Shown: positions 14,401-25,849 of the stretch, piece after piece | How the letters are laid out: each line of letters starts with the position of its first letter | Numbering within the stretch: the first letter of the stretch is position 1 | Assembly: GCA_907165065.1 (NCBI GenBank) | Contig: OU015543.1 | Coordinates: 13,705,638-13,769,637 of the forward strand | Direction of reading: 5' to 3' | Length of the DNA stretch: 64,000 nucleotides | Source of the DNA: Caprimulgus europaeus | Lineage: Eukaryota; Chordata; Aves; Caprimulgiformes; Caprimulgidae | Notes under the pieces: model-generated | Databases searched by the model: none | Told to the model about the DNA's origin: nothing | The model's input: only the letters and a program-made list of their open reading frames with translations | Position numbers and translations under genes: made by a program

Positions 14401-17400
14401 TCCCATTTTCGTTTGCAATGAGTTTTCACCCTTGCTTCATATGCTTTGTCTTTCCTCCAGTTCCATTGTATTTGCTGTTTGGTGAATTTCTACCAAAGTA
14501 GCATTGTTCATGAGATGTTTTATACATTCAGCTTAAGAGAGCTAAAATTAGCCCTACTTTATGGAGAAACTCAGGAAAGCTACTTCACACAAAACTGTGG
14601 AATTGCTCAAATACTTTGAATTAAACCTGTATGAGGTAGCCTTATTCCCAATTTCAAATGCCTTTACTTTGAGTTAATTTTATGCATTTTGGAAGTGAAA
14701 TGGTATAATTCATCCATTTTAAACTCTTACCTTTACTTGATATGCATTATTTTTTCCTGAATTCCCTTCACAGACAAACTCTTATTCAGATGGAAACTTA
14801 ACCTTCTGCCACCTGCCTTTGCAGCATCCATCCTCAGAAAGAACCCAGCATCACAGCCTTAGCAAGCCCATAAAAGAAACATTTTACTTCATGAGGGCTA
14901 TTCAGCTTACAAGCAGGTGACAACTGAATGAGGCAGGAATTAAAAAGTAACTAAATGCAAATACACATTATCCTCAATTTCTAGATGTATGATTAGTGTA
15001 TTTTGCATTTGAGATAGTCTGGAATGTAGTCTTTATGTGAAGTATAGCCTCACTTAGAAAGAATTCAAGGGACTATGGAACAAAAGCAAAACTTAACTAC
15101 ATTGAGTTTACGTCCCAGAACTGCACAGGAATCTTACATTTGCAGACTTCCAAAATATATGAGTGAGTAATCATAGCACAGTAACATGCAGGAGCTGTGA
15201 AGTTGCTTCACTCCTGTTCTCTGCTACTAATGTCACTGATAGAATTCCCAGAGCAAGGAAATTTTTTTAACTTGGAAAAAAGAATACTAACATATATAAC
15301 AAAAATTAATCTAAATTTAGTAAGTTTAGAATTGTGTTACTATAATAAACAAGTTGGGTTAAACCCTCCAAAACAGTGGTTCTTATCTTTCATTGATCCA
15401 AAAGTCAATCGGTGGACTGCCAGACAGGACCAAACTTTGTTCCATATTGCTCAAGGTTTCACATGTTAATATTCTGGAATCTTGAGCAACATTGGAGGAT
15501 CTTGGTGGTTATGATGAAGTTGGGTAGCCATAGATTTGGAACTGCTACTCTACATCACTCGCAGAAGCTCTTCACATACCCTGCCAGCTTTCCTACTTTC
15601 TCCTTGTATGTAAAAAGAGATCTTAACCATTAAAATACTTCCAGGTGGCAGATACATCAAAGACATAACACCAGTTAAACTTCTGAAGCAATAAATAATT
15701 TGCTTACCTCCACCCTGCATCATTTTGTAGATTTTACTCTCGATGTGGAGCTGAGGATGTTTAGTTTTCACACATTCCAATTTAATTGCAACCTCCTCTC
15801 CAGCAGCAATATCGGTTCCTAAAAGCAGAAGAAATTAAAATACTGGTCAAAATATTTTTTAAGACGCATTTTCTTTGTCAAGACTGAAACAACACAAATA
15901 TTGACAAAATACTTCCCAATGGCAAACATCCCGAGATTATTAAGAACACTCAGCCACGATTATCTAAAAATTCTTCTGAAGTCTTACAGATTCTCTCCAA
16001 CAGACTAGCAGTTTAAGAGGCAACTTGAATCACAGGAAGTCAAAATTGCTGCTAGCCCATTTAAAAAAAAAAAAAAAAGAAATTATGAGTGCATCTTCTA
16101 AGGGGCATCTTCCCACTTCCAGTTTGTGGTGGAAGTGCTCAGAATGAATGTTTACAGGTGTGGCATGTATCCCCGCTAACCTAAGAAGTGCTAGGTATTC
16201 AGATCACCTCCTCTTCTGCCTCCGAAACAAAGACTACAACTTCCCTAAATCTCAACATACTGTGGATGTATTCTGACACCTTAGGATTTTATCCGGTTGG
16301 GAGGAAGATTATCTAGAATCAAGAATCTGTCCTCTCAATAAGCTTTTTAAAAAGCTTATTAATTAAATTCTTGCTTCAGAAATCAAGTGACTGAAAAACT
16401 GTCTTACCTGTTCACTTTTAAAGTTTAAACATATGTAGGGAAAAACTGACATTCATAAAAAGAAACACTGAGCCAATAAAATACATACTCTCACAGCCAA
16501 GCAACTTAGGAACTACAGGGATACAGGAATAAGCAAAAGAGGTGTGACACTAAAAAGATGATGCATGCCACTTTTTAGATGTATCACTGAGTCTTACTGT
16601 TTTCAGAATTTGTCTTTCTCTTTTCTGCATTACCTCATGGTTTAGAATCACATGAAGTACATCACCTGCTGTTTGTTATGATCTTCACTCTTAAAAGCTT
16701 AACTTGAGGTCCACTAGTTTTTGTTTGGAAAGAAACAGTAAACAATAAATTTTGTACTCACTTTCTCCATGATGTTCAGGATTTTGTAGATGTCTACCCT
16801 ACCTCACTTTCCCTTAATTCTTTTCAGAGTTCAAAAACTCTTCTCATTCTTTTTATAGAAATAATTTTTAATTACCCCTAATTATTCCCCATTTCACTTT
16901 TTCCAGTTCTGTAATGCCCTGAGAGTCACACAATGCAATTAATAGAGAAATACACAATTATAACTTTTTCTACTTACCTATTTTTTCTCATGTGCTTCTT
17001 TTTGACCATGACAGAGTACTGAGCTAACGTACTTACCTAATGATTATAACTGCAAAATCTCATTCCTGAGACTAAGCAGCTACTTCAGTGCTTTATAGCC
17101 TTTTGTCTATAAAGTCATGTTACCCAAGGCTAACAAAGACAGGCTAACAGCCCACACCTCAAAATGGGCACGACTCACTCTGCAAGGAGCTGATGGTGCG
17201 TGGAATTATCTATGCATTTTTTTTAGGTTAATAAAATGTCTTTTCATGTGCGTGCACACGAGTATTAAAGTGGTGTTGCTGCTGCTACAGTGAGTTGTTC
17301 CAAGTGAACACCAGAGTCAATATTTATAAGGCATTTCACAATGCACCTTAAGAAAACAAACCATCTGAAGCTCACTCTAGCTACAATAAGCACGCCTCAA

Positions 17401-20400
17401 GGTGAACAACTGGAAGACACAATGAAAAATAAGGCTGTACATACATCTGTCTCATATGATTCCTTTGTAACTAGCATAACAGGTGCAGGATCCCAGACTG
17501 CTACTTTAGTCATAGCACAGTAGCAGTAACAGGAAACTCTCCAATCTGTAATCTAAGGTTTTTTCACATTTTAGTAATATATTATTTTGGTAGACTTTAA
17601 ATGAGTTATGGTGCACATTAATCCAGAAATGTGAAAGGACAGATCAATAATACAAGGAGGAAGGTACTACCTTCTGATCTAATACTGACCTCCCCATCCC
17701 AAACAAATAAAAATCTTTATTTTGAACCACAGAACTTGAGACTTTTCTTGCTAAGATCAGGGAAAGTGTGGACCAAACACAATATTCTCTGACCGGTGTC
17801 AGCTACAGATGAGGTTGCTTTGGGGTTTTGGTTTGTTTGTGGGCTTTTTCTGATACAAAACAGACGCAAATTGCTGTTCAAGTATACTGAAATACACATC
17901 TCATTATAGACATCTGCAGACTTCTGTGTTTGATTTAGGGCAAGAACTGCACAGAAGGATCAAGACCCAAATTATCGGTATCAAGTTCTGCTCAACACAA
18001 TACTAAATCATTACTTGATGGACCATGGTCTTGACCTTGTAGGTCATTTCTTAGGATAGTTGCTCTTCCCAATAAGTCTTTATCAGCCAAGATAGCCAAG
18101 ATCCTTAGCTTGAACTCTGCTTCTGTATTAAAATAAAGAAATTAAAACATCTGAGTCCAGCAAAACTGTTGAGAGGGGGACAAAAATACAAATCATTCTT
18201 CCAAGCAATCCGATGCTTGTCCCCAAGTAGGGACTTTTGTCCTCACTTAAACCTTGGGACAAAATTTCTAAAATAACTCTGTAACCACCAAAAGCTTAGC
18301 TTCCTTTAAGGAAAACATAATAGTTTTCAACAAGTAGCAAGAAGCTGTATTATGAGAAGAACCAATAATTTAAAAGTAGTAACAAGCAGTATAATGAGAA
18401 GTCACCATTTGTAAGTGAAAAAGAAAGTCTAGAGTTGTGAAAGTATTTTATTTTAAACTGCAAAACTCCAAATTACTTGGAATTGCAAAATCCTCCACCA
18501 TAAGGAAAGTCTTGGAAATTATTTTAATTAGTTTACAACCCAAAACTGATTCTTAAGAAAAACACAAATGTAACACAAAAAATCATTAAAACACAGCAAC
18601 TGCAACGCCTTTGTGACTCGTATCTATTTGACCTCATGGACTGAGCAACAAAACAAATACTCTGATTTCCACTGCCCCCTCACCCCTTGTCCATCTTTTA
18701 TAGTTTTTAGAATATCTGGGAATCCATTTCTTTCTTATCTTCCTCTGGAGGGTAACTTCAAAAGATGCAGGTACACTAAATTCCTAAATTTTTATTTTAA
18801 GTTGTTCACACCTTTATTTACAATACTGCCTCACATTTCAAAATCCTGTCCCACAGACTGTGTCCTTTTTTTTTTTTTTTTTTTAAGAAATCATTATCAC
18901 AAAAAGCATAGATTTGGAATGCCTCTGTTTTACCAGATAAAAGTAGGCAAACCAAATGGGCCTCTACAAAAGGCTTCAGTTCTTGAGATACAGTAATTTC
19001 CACTGGAAAAATAAATCCACATTATTACCTGGATCTTCCAAGCAAATAATTATCTCATAGTTACCGGCTCAGGCAGGACATTTGCAGCAAGCTCTAAAAG
19101 TAAATTCATGCTGGCTACTTAGAGATAAAAAGGTCAGAGACTGAGGATGAGGAATTCTTGTGCAAAATGCAGCATGTCAGTAGCATTAGTACACAGAGAA
19201 CTATTATTTCCTGTGCAGCTTTACTGGTGTGGGCTGTATGCACAAAGACAAAAGTGAAGAATAACAAAATTATTATTTTACTTGCATTTTAAATTTACAC
19301 TATAACATAAACTGATTTACCTGAGCAGTAGTAAAATGCTAAAGTAGGAGTTTCTCAAATAATCTAAGACTTTTCATATTTAATTGATGTCTTTATCTCC
19401 ACCCAAAATCCCAGTGGTAACTAATGAGGATTTTTGCACAATCGCTACCACCACCTTTCTCACAATAGCCTTAAATCTTTTATGCAAGCATTGCAGAGAG
19501 AAAGAATCATGTTCTCTGCCTCTAGACAACCACATGCCTTCAGCTAGAAACATGGATTTTTCATCAGGTATATGATTTCTATTATGGATAACCAGTATTT
19601 CATTAACTGTAAAGAAGCAGCTTTAGCTAACAAATTATTTTGGAATGCCAGCTGTGCACTGCAAGATGAAGCACTGCTGTCTAGGAAGAAAAACCACCAC
19701 TCATATGGCATACACTGCCAAACATATCACATACGTTAGCTAGTGACGTTATTTTTACCCTCCAGACGTATGCAGTTAATGTATCTTAGCCCCTGCAAGT
19801 TCTGCCTCCTCCCTCTTTTTAACTTGCTTTTCTAAGTTACCACCATTTTCAAATGCAGAGTACTCATTTCTATGTGGCAGTACATAAAATTTACATTTCT
19901 ATGGATTTAAACCATTTTTTATAGTTTGAGAGTCTGCAGAATATATTGAGTATTTTAAAAATACTTGCTTTCAAAACTTCTTGTACCCACCACTGCTTTT
20001 CATAATCATAAGCAGTGAGCCATTATGATAGAGAGCTACATAGACAGGCAAAGACAATGCTAATCCTGCAAATTTTACAATTGCATAGAAATCACAGTAG
20101 TAGAATAACATTCAAGCAACAGGATAGCCAAACTGATGATTCTTTGAAGGACCTGAAGGTTTTTTAAACTGCAACCTAGTCATCCGCAGTTGTGTAATTT
20201 AATTTTTTTAGGCCTTGCAGGAGAAACAAACATCCCCATGACAGAAATTTTTCCCAGACCAGTGCAGTGGAACCCTGATGCACACGTTTTTTTCCCCAAA
20301 ACATTTTTCTGAACGTGGTGGGCGCCTTTTTTTTTTCCCCTCCATATGGAGCACTTATACTTTTATCCCAATTTTACAGACGAGAAGATTAACGGTGCCC

Positions 20401-20817
20401 AAGGTCACAAGACAACAATGGGAAGCGGCAGCTAAATAAGCCAGAATTCCTGATTTCCGCACTGTCCAAATTAGGACATTATGTCAAGGAAATATTAAAT
20501 TGCTATTGCTGTGCTCCTAGCAAGGTACTTCATATCAAATGGCATTTCTTGGACACCAGCGGAGCCCGAGCTCCAACCAGCTCCGGGTGAAATGAGGTCC
20601 CGGAGATTACCCCCGGCCCAATCTCGCCGGGAGATGGGAGCGGACATCCCAGCGAGCAGCACCCACCCCGGCTCGGCCGCTGAAGTTCTGCGCAGAGCCA
20701 CAGACCCGCCAGTTACGTCCCCAGCGAGCCACGCTCCTTACCCAGGTAGATGTCCCCGAAGGAGCCGCTACCAATCTTCCGGCCTAGCCGGTACCGGTTC
20801 CCAACCCTCAGCTCCAT
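2409..20817 (-). CDS. CSNK1D: Casein kinase 1 delta, whole spliced coding span
   Basis: Ser/Thr protein kinase of the CK1 family; from family knowledge it phosphorylates PERIOD clock proteins and Wnt, DNA-repair and trafficking substrates in nucleus, cytoplasm and centrosome. Eight constant coding exons (76, 111, 149, 229, 171, 149, 172, 140 nt) join in frame to 399 codons, then one of two phase-0 terminal exons gives 409 or 415 residues, the lengths of the two main human isoforms. Visible motifs: start [12 protein letters not shown], glycine loop GSGSFG, lysine in [14 protein letters not shown] catalytic loop, DFGLAKKY, and the CK1-specific SIN in place of APE. The tail reads [16 protein letters not shown] and [15 protein letters not shown], which matches delta rather than epsilon. 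The phosphodegron-like inhibitory tail is present. All splice sites are GT-AG. CSNK1E is the only serious alternative and the tail excludes it. Confidence 0.97.
4284..4350 (-). CDS. CSNK1D: CSNK1D alternative terminal coding exon 9a (409-residue form)
   Basis: Acceptor AG at 4351-4352. Reads [10 protein letters not shown] then TAG at 4318-4320, the known ending of the shorter CSNK1D isoform. A good donor, GTGAGT, follows at 4278-4283, so this is a 67-nt cassette exon whose 3' side splices onward, presumably to the exon at 2.46 kb. The stop is only about 34 nt from the exon end, under the usual 50-55 nt rule, so nonsense-mediated decay should not be triggered (inference). Confidence 0.92.
7745..7985 (-). 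mobile_element. CR1 LINE 3' fragment
   Basis: Read on the minus strand this carries the CR1 landmarks in order: a TTTCTTCA-like stretch (here AAAAACCTTTTTTACTGTG), CTGGAACAGGTTGCCC, GTTGTGGAGTCTCCATC, TTGGACTAGGTGATCTCCAG and GTCTCTTCTGACCTCA. CR1 is the dominant avian non-LTR retroposon. The copy is 5'-truncated, as most are, and sits antisense-free (same strand) inside CSNK1D intron 8. Confidence 0.85.
9571..9710 (-). CDS. CSNK1D: CSNK1D coding exon 8 (autoinhibitory tail)
   Basis: Acceptor AG at 9711-9712, donor GTAAAA ending at 9570. Encodes [20 protein letters not shown] and [19 protein letters not shown], the autophosphorylated Ser/Thr-rich tail. Ends in phase 0, so either terminal exon can follow. 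Confidence 0.96.
10067..10238 (-). CDS. CSNK1D: CSNK1D coding exon 7 (regulatory tail)
   Basis: Acceptor AG at 10239-10240, donor GTAAGT ending at 10066. Encodes the low-complexity basic tail [18 protein letters not shown] and [13 protein letters not shown]. This divergent tail is what assigns the gene to delta rather than epsilon. Confidence 0.95.
10774..10922 (-). CDS. CSNK1D: CSNK1D coding exon 6
   Basis: Acceptor AG at 10923-10924, donor GTGAGT ending at 10773. Encodes [20 protein letters not shown] to [11 protein letters not shown], the end of the kinase C-lobe. Confidence 0.96.
12492..12662 (-). CDS. CSNK1D: CSNK1D coding exon 5
   Basis: Acceptor AG at 12663-12664, donor GTAAGT ending at 12491. 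Encodes [18 protein letters not shown] to VLCKGYP. Includes the [12 protein letters not shown] basic segment described as a nuclear-localisation-like element in CK1. Confidence 0.97.
13041..13269 (-). CDS. CSNK1D: CSNK1D coding exon 4 (catalytic loop)
   Basis: Acceptor AG at 13270-13271, donor GTGAGC ending at 13040. Encodes [35 protein letters not shown] and [15 protein letters not shown]. Catalytic Asp, Asn and DFG are all intact. Confidence 0.97.
13779..13927 (-). CDS. CSNK1D: CSNK1D coding exon 3
   Basis: Acceptor AG at 13928-13929, donor GTAGGA ending at 13778. Encodes [16 protein letters not shown] to LLLADQM, the hinge and N-lobe/C-lobe junction. Lys replaces Arg of the human protein in the IPTIKW stretch. 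Confidence 0.97.
15708..15818 (-). CDS. CSNK1D: CSNK1D coding exon 2
   Basis: Acceptor AG lies at 15819-15820 and donor GTAAGC at 15702-15707. Encodes [14 protein letters not shown] (ATP-binding lysine) to KIYKMMQGG. The intron 1 / exon 2 junction completes glycine 26. Confidence 0.97.
15819..20741 (-). other. CSNK1D: CSNK1D intron 1
   Basis: A 4.9-kb first intron, AT-rich, with a long T-tract near 18,867-18,884. No gene, RNA gene or intact mobile element is recognised. Confidence 0.85.
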
Positions 20818-21330
20818 GGCAGCAGCTCGGCTCCTTCGCGACCCGGTTCTGTTCCTCTATCCGCCCTGCAGGCTCTGCTGCCTCACAGCCCCGCGGTTCC
20901 CGATACCATCGCGCCTTTGGTCACGCCGCTGGATAGTAGCGAGAAAGGCAGCACCGCCGCCACAGCTCCCGGGAAGGATGGACGCGGATTCTCTGCTAGA
21001 CCAGCCCCTCAGCCGCTCCGGCTCTGAGCCGCCATACTGCGTGACCTCACTTCCGTAGCAACGGAGGGGGCGGGCCGGGCCGCGCTGCCTATGCGGATGA
21101 GCGCGATGTGCTTAGCTATAGCGTGCGGGTGCTCTCCTGCCTCAGGTGTCCCCTGTATTCTGGTCAGGTGTCGCCGTCGGCCGCGCCCCCCCGCCCCGTT
21201 CGCAGCGACACCGTCTGCTGCCCCGTCGTATCGCGTCGCCCCGCCGGGCCCACGGGTTGGGTCTGCCCGGGTCGTCCTAGACGTCTGCACCGCGCCGTGA
21301 GGGGTCTACCCGGCGGGGAACGCGGCCCAC
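20560..21330 (-). promoter_or_regulatory. CSNK1D: CSNK1D CpG-island promoter and 5' UTR
   Basis: GC- and CpG-rich block around the start codon. About 21,025-21,060 read on the minus strand there is an ETS-type GGAAGT, a TGAGGTCACG CRE-like word and ATGGCGGC, a YY1 core, next to a GGGGGCGGG Sp1 site on the plus strand. This combination is typical of TATA-less housekeeping promoters. The transcription start is probably near 20.98-21.05 kb (inference). The island extends beyond the gene, so divergent transcription to the right is possible. Confidence 0.7.
20742..20817 (-). CDS. CSNK1D: CSNK1D coding exon 1
   Basis: Begins at the ATG (20815-20817, context GCTGCCATGG) and encodes [12 protein letters not shown] through DIYL plus one nucleotide of the next glycine codon. 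The donor is GTAAG at 20737-20741. Contains the glycine-rich ATP loop. Confidence 0.97.
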
Positions 21331-21340
21331 CGCCTTCTAG

Positions 21341-21356
21341 GTGTGTGTGTGTGTGT
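21341..21356. repeat. (GT)8 microsatellite
   Basis: Uninterrupted GT dinucleotides at the right edge of the CpG island. Confidence 0.95.
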
Positions 21357-21359
21357 CGC

Positions 21360-23880
21360 CGTCGTCCCGCTGTGGATCACCGCAGTGGAGAGGTATTCCG
21401 GCTGTGCTGGGCTCGGAGGGGTGCTCGTTTGACCGTGGGATGTCAGGGACATTTCAGGGGGAAAACGTGCCATTCCTGCTTGGGAGAAGTGTTGGGATCT
21501 CCTCTGCGGCCTGCTGTGCGGCAGAGGAACCACCTACCCCTGCTACAGTGGAAGAGGAGTGATGGGAAGATATGTTTCTGTTGCATGTTTTCTTCTCTTG
21601 TTGCAGCAACACCCCTTGAAGGTATGACCTTGACAGGCTAGTCATCTCAGGTTGGATGATTCGAGTTTGCCTTCTCTTATGGCAAGCAGGAGACTGGTGA
21701 AACTTGCGAGTGGTGAAACTGATTTTGAAGCTGGCTTCTGGCATGAGTGGGGTTGGGCTGCAGGTGGCAGTGGACTGTGATGTAAAGGGGCTGGGAGTAT
21801 TGAGACAGGTGTGTATGGCAGAGGTGTAGGGTGGCAGAGGGAAGGAAAGTAAAGTCACTGTAGGTGTTTAGGCAAAGAGTCTCTGATCACCCTTGCAGTT
21901 GTTTCATGTGCCGTCCTGCAAGGGTGGATTTTTCTGTTTCCTGAAAGTGAACGATCTGCATAAGTGTGCATCTTGGAGACGCTTGCTTCCTGCCAGTAAT
22001 GCTACTGAGATGCAGGGTTTTCTGGATCATTCTGCCAGGGTGGTGTTGCAGACTCAACCATGTGGGCAGTGATTGCTGTGTTGTGTGTCAAGGCCTAAGC
22101 TACAGCTGCCTGCCGATCAGGAGCTGCAGAGGTAAGGTTTCTTGGAGGTAAAAAGTAGCATCTGAGCAGAAGGACTAGGCTACATGGGTACCCATGTTTT
22201 TCTGTGGCGGGTGGTTGTTAAGAGCCTGCAGTGTAAGTGCACAGGGAGGGGTGGGTCAGAGAATGTGCACATTAGGAAACAGATGGGACCATCTCGCCCC
22301 TTTTCAGATGGGTGGCACATACAGTGTACTCCTCCCTGCACCATCAAGGTCTGAGTCCTGCTGCGTAGAGAGGGATCAAATACCAGCAAAACATTTTACG
22401 TTTCAGGATGTGGTATCATAGAGTTTTCCTATGGAAAACGGGTGTGAGTGTGTGTTGATTTTGCCTGGGAAGTGCTTGTAGAGCACTGCAGATTCAAAAC
22501 TGGAAGGGATCTTTGTACTGAACACTGAGAGGCTGTGGCTATTTTTCTCCCTGTCACACGTGATCCCTGTGATTTGGCCTGTAGCAGTGCTGAGATAATC
22601 ATGGTTCCCTGCAATCTCCTGTGCCGAGAGGAAGAGCTATACCGTGGTATATGTGCTAGAATGGAGAAAATGAGAGTAGTGTCTTCCTTGCTGTGTGTAT
22701 TAGGGAGTGCACTCTGAAGCCTTGGAGTTGGGGGTGTCTTGATGAGCTGGGGAGAACTGGTAGCAGAAATACACGAGAGCATCTCAAATGAGGGTAGGCA
22801 GCCAGACAGGGGAGGAAGCAGTGCTCTGTTGGTGGGGGTGTTGGACCATGTGTACAGATTGAGATGTGGATTGTGTAGGTCGTATCGAGTTACTTAAGGC
22901 AATGAAGGTTTAAATCACAGAGGCAATGGGTTCTACTTGTGTTCGTAAGAGGGCAGGCTTGGTTGATTTCTGCTTTGGTACATAGCCTTGTACACGTGGA
23001 GGAAGCTGCAGTGCTGGTACAGAAATGGAAATATTTTTTTTCTACAGTCTCAGCCTTTGCAGTAGGAGACAGGCTGAACATAGGACCAGAACTGTTGATC
23101 ATATCAGAGTAAGAGAGTTTCCATGCCCTTGATTTTCACCAAAAAGCATAGGTGTGGCTATATAGAGGGAAGAGTGTGGTTTCTTGGGATGTTGTGTACC
23201 AAGGTCTGGTGATGGGTCAGTGTTCTCCCTTTCCATCGGCAATTTGCAAATCATGGTTATTACTCATGGCTCTGGCAAGGATGTTGCAAAGCTACCTGTC
23301 GCTCAAGCTTTCTGATCAGGACCTGAGTCATTTGCCTTCTCCTCTGTGGTCTTGCCTCGCAATGACTGCTAAAGGTCTGAGCACAGTAGCTTTTAGTTCT
23401 TTATGGCAGTGCATGGCCATTATGGGTTTGCTAAATGTCTGTAACTAACACAATTAATAAACCTAAGTATAATTGCTGAAATTATTACTATAGAGCATAG
23501 AACCAAGTGAGAAATTTCTGCAATTGCCGAAAGTCTATCCAAGTTTGACAGAATGAGAGACGTATGCACAGTACCTATAACTGAAGGCAGCAATCACTGC
23601 TGAGCAATGTTCTTTTGGCAGGCCATGTATCTCAGCTCCTTGATCTTGCCACAGGGTCTCCATCGTGGCGTTAAAACTTTGTCAGCCATTGCTTGTCGAT
23701 GCAGTTGTGGTAAAATCTGTCACTCTTTAAAAGCATGCAGTAAAATTTGATCTCCTATAGAAAAGCATAAAACAACAAAGTTACTATAAAAGCCACATTA
23801 GGATATCTAATGCATACCTGGATATGCTGCCGTAAGAAATTAAAATCTCTGAACTCTGTTTTAAGTTAAGATTGATTAGT
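21360..23880. other. Intergenic, nothing recognised
   Basis: Mixed-composition DNA right of the CSNK1D promoter. Short open frames on both strands have no recognisable domains. It could carry a divergent non-coding transcript from the CpG island, but the sequence alone does not show one. Confidence 0.6.
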
Positions 23881-23882
23881 GA

Positions 23883-24550
23883 TGTACGGAAAGAGACTCC
23901 ACAACCTGTAAAGTTGTACAGTAGGTGTGTTTATTCAGCACTGGGCGCACCCGGATCGCTCCACCACAAACGTGCGCACCTTAAGGCAGTCAGTTCTCTA
24001 TATTTAAGGTATATTCCTATACATATTCATTAGCTAATGCAAAATGCCTATACATATGCATGAGCTTTCCCCGCTTCGTATTAAAATTAGGTCTCCTCCC
24101 CTTTGCGCCTGCGCAGAGCTTTGTGGTGGTGGTTGTTGAGGGTCTTAGGGAGAAGTCTTCATTGCAACCTATAGTTACTCCACCCTCCTCATCGTCACCT
24201 GGAGTTAACCTCTTGATTTTGCACATGCGCACTTTCTTCTTGGATCTGAGCCTGGGTCTCTTCCTAGTTATCTTTGCTCATTAGCTTTAAATTGGTTGGA
24301 GTTCCGTGATAAATCATCCACAAGGCCCATCCTTGGCAAGTTGGGAGTTGGAGCTCCGTGATAAATTGTCCACGAGGCCAGTCCTTGTCAAGCTAAGATA
24401 AGAAAACTAAGAAGCTATAAATGCTAACGCCTAAAACTCGAAGAGATAAGCTGAAAATACCAAATGCCCACTATCATTTAATAGGAGTCTTTATTTCATA
24501 TAAGACTTTAGTCTTTCTTCTAGGTATCTGGCTTCCTGTTTCCCCAGTTA
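23883..24550 (-). mobile_element. Endogenous retrovirus LTR (solo or 3' LTR)
   Basis: Minus-strand reading has LTR order: a TTAAATATAG TATA-like box near 24,005, then GAATAAACACACC (poly(A) signal, about 23,930-23,942) and a short U5 ending ...GTACA at 23,883. The left boundary is reasonably clear; the right (5') boundary is uncertain between about 24,476 and 24,555. No clean target-site duplication was found. The family is unassigned; ERVL or ERVK-like avian LTRs share this layout. Confidence 0.55.
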
Positions 24551-24555
24551 CAACA

Positions 24556-24715
24556 CCCAGGTAATTAAAAGGGAGCCGCAGTAATTGTGCCTTACTCAAG
24601 TTGATCTCTTACTTTTAAAACTTCTCTCACACATCTTCTGTAGCTCCAGTCATTGGAATATCATCTACATGAGGTAATAACCTGGTTTCTTGTAGCTCTT
24701 AGTGTCTTATAGCTC
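24556..24715 (-). pseudogene. Broken retroviral reverse-transcriptase fragment
   Basis: On the minus strand one frame shows the RT catalytic V-D-D-I core (around 24,660-24,672), then after a stretch with three stop codons the downstream RT landmark N-L-S-K-A-Q and Y-L-G-V. The spacing between the two landmarks is shorter than in intact polymerases, so a small internal deletion is likely in addition to the stops. The piece abuts the LTR at 23.88-24.55 kb. It is a dead remnant of an old ERV pol gene. Confidence 0.6.
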
Positions 24716-24728
24716 TTGTGGCTCTTAG

Positions 24729-24765
24729 TATCACACATACACACACACACATATATATTTAAAAA
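24729..24765. repeat. (CA)n/(TA)n microsatellite
   Basis: Short run of CACACATACACACACAC followed by ATATATA. Confidence 0.8.
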
Positions 24766-24769
24766 TGTA

Positions 24770-25690
24770 TATGTACATACATATATTCCATATGCAAATG
24801 TCACAATATATCTTGGTGGTCTAATAAGCATGATCAGTGTTAAAATAGTATTAAAAATACATCAAGTCTCATCAATAGAAATCAAGTTTCTTTTGTTTGA
24901 AGACGAAGGTACTTTTAAACTAGATCCATTTTATTGCCTCCATTTGGGTGTATTTTTGTCTTGCTTTTGACGTCAGTCAAGACAACTAAAAAGCCTGCCT
25001 CAACACCCAGAAACCACCCAAATCCCTGCCTGCAGGCCCCAGATGACTCTAGATGGCTCCAGCATCCTTATGCTACCTGGTTTTGGCTTTCTGGCTCTCA
25101 TGGGTGTTAAGAATTGTTAGGATTAATAGGTAATAGCTACCTTGCTTAGCATTGGTAGCTAACTTGCTTAGTGTGAGTAGCTACATTTGCTGAAGCCTTA
25201 GGTTGCAAGCTTAACACGGGCACATCTGTGCACCCTCAGTCCCCTGCCACAGAGGAACAGGATGTATGTCCCAGTGCTGCTTGGCCAGAGGCATGGCGGC
25301 CTTAAGAGGGTCCAAACTAGGAGAAACAGTATCTGCTCAAGTAATAGATGCATGTAGCTTTGCATAACATGAAGAGAAGTGGTTCCATCAATCACACTTA
25401 AAGCTTTGGAAAAGTACTATGAAAATAGGATAAATTAATGGCCTTGAACTTGTCTTTTTGGCTTGTTTTGCAGGGTAGTACTTTGAGGACCATCAGCTTG
25501 AAGAGACACAGCTTGACCATTCCATGATTCTATGATCTAATTTGTTGACTTTAGTGATATTTTAAAGAAACATGTTAAGTATAGAAGGAGCCCAGAAGCA
25601 TTAGAGAGAAAGGAAATAGCAATGGAGGTTTGAAACAGAGGAAAAGCTAAGTACTGCTACTGCTGAAGTTGGTAAAGTTGGAGAGAATTC
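24770..25690. other. Intergenic, possible ERV-derived sequence
   Basis: No gene is recognised. A 65-codon minus-strand open frame at 25,198-25,395 lacks an ATG and any domain I know. Its position next to the LTR/RT remnant makes retroviral origin possible but unproven. A direct repeat of a TAGCTA-CTTGCTTAG type word occurs at 25,135-25,190. Confidence 0.4.
25440..25540 (+). mobile_element. CR1 3' tail remnant
   Basis: Ends in CCATGATTCTATGATC (about 25,520-25,537), the ATTCTATG short direct repeat that terminates CR1 elements, after a weakly CR1-like stretch. Very decayed. Confidence 0.45.
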
Positions 25691-25849
25691 TGGAGTGTGG
25701 CAAGGGGTAGGCTGGGCTGTCTGATCTGGGGCGCACAGGAAAAGACAGGGAAAGACAGGAAGATCTGGAGGAATACGGGGTGCAGGCTTTTCCTCTGTGG
25801 TGGGTTCTTTTTGGGAGGACTGGAGACCGGCGGAGCTACGTTGGGAAAG

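Noticed and set aside
24716-24970. Plus-strand 84-codon frame
   Set aside because: Begins in a CA/TA microsatellite, AT-rich, no domain.
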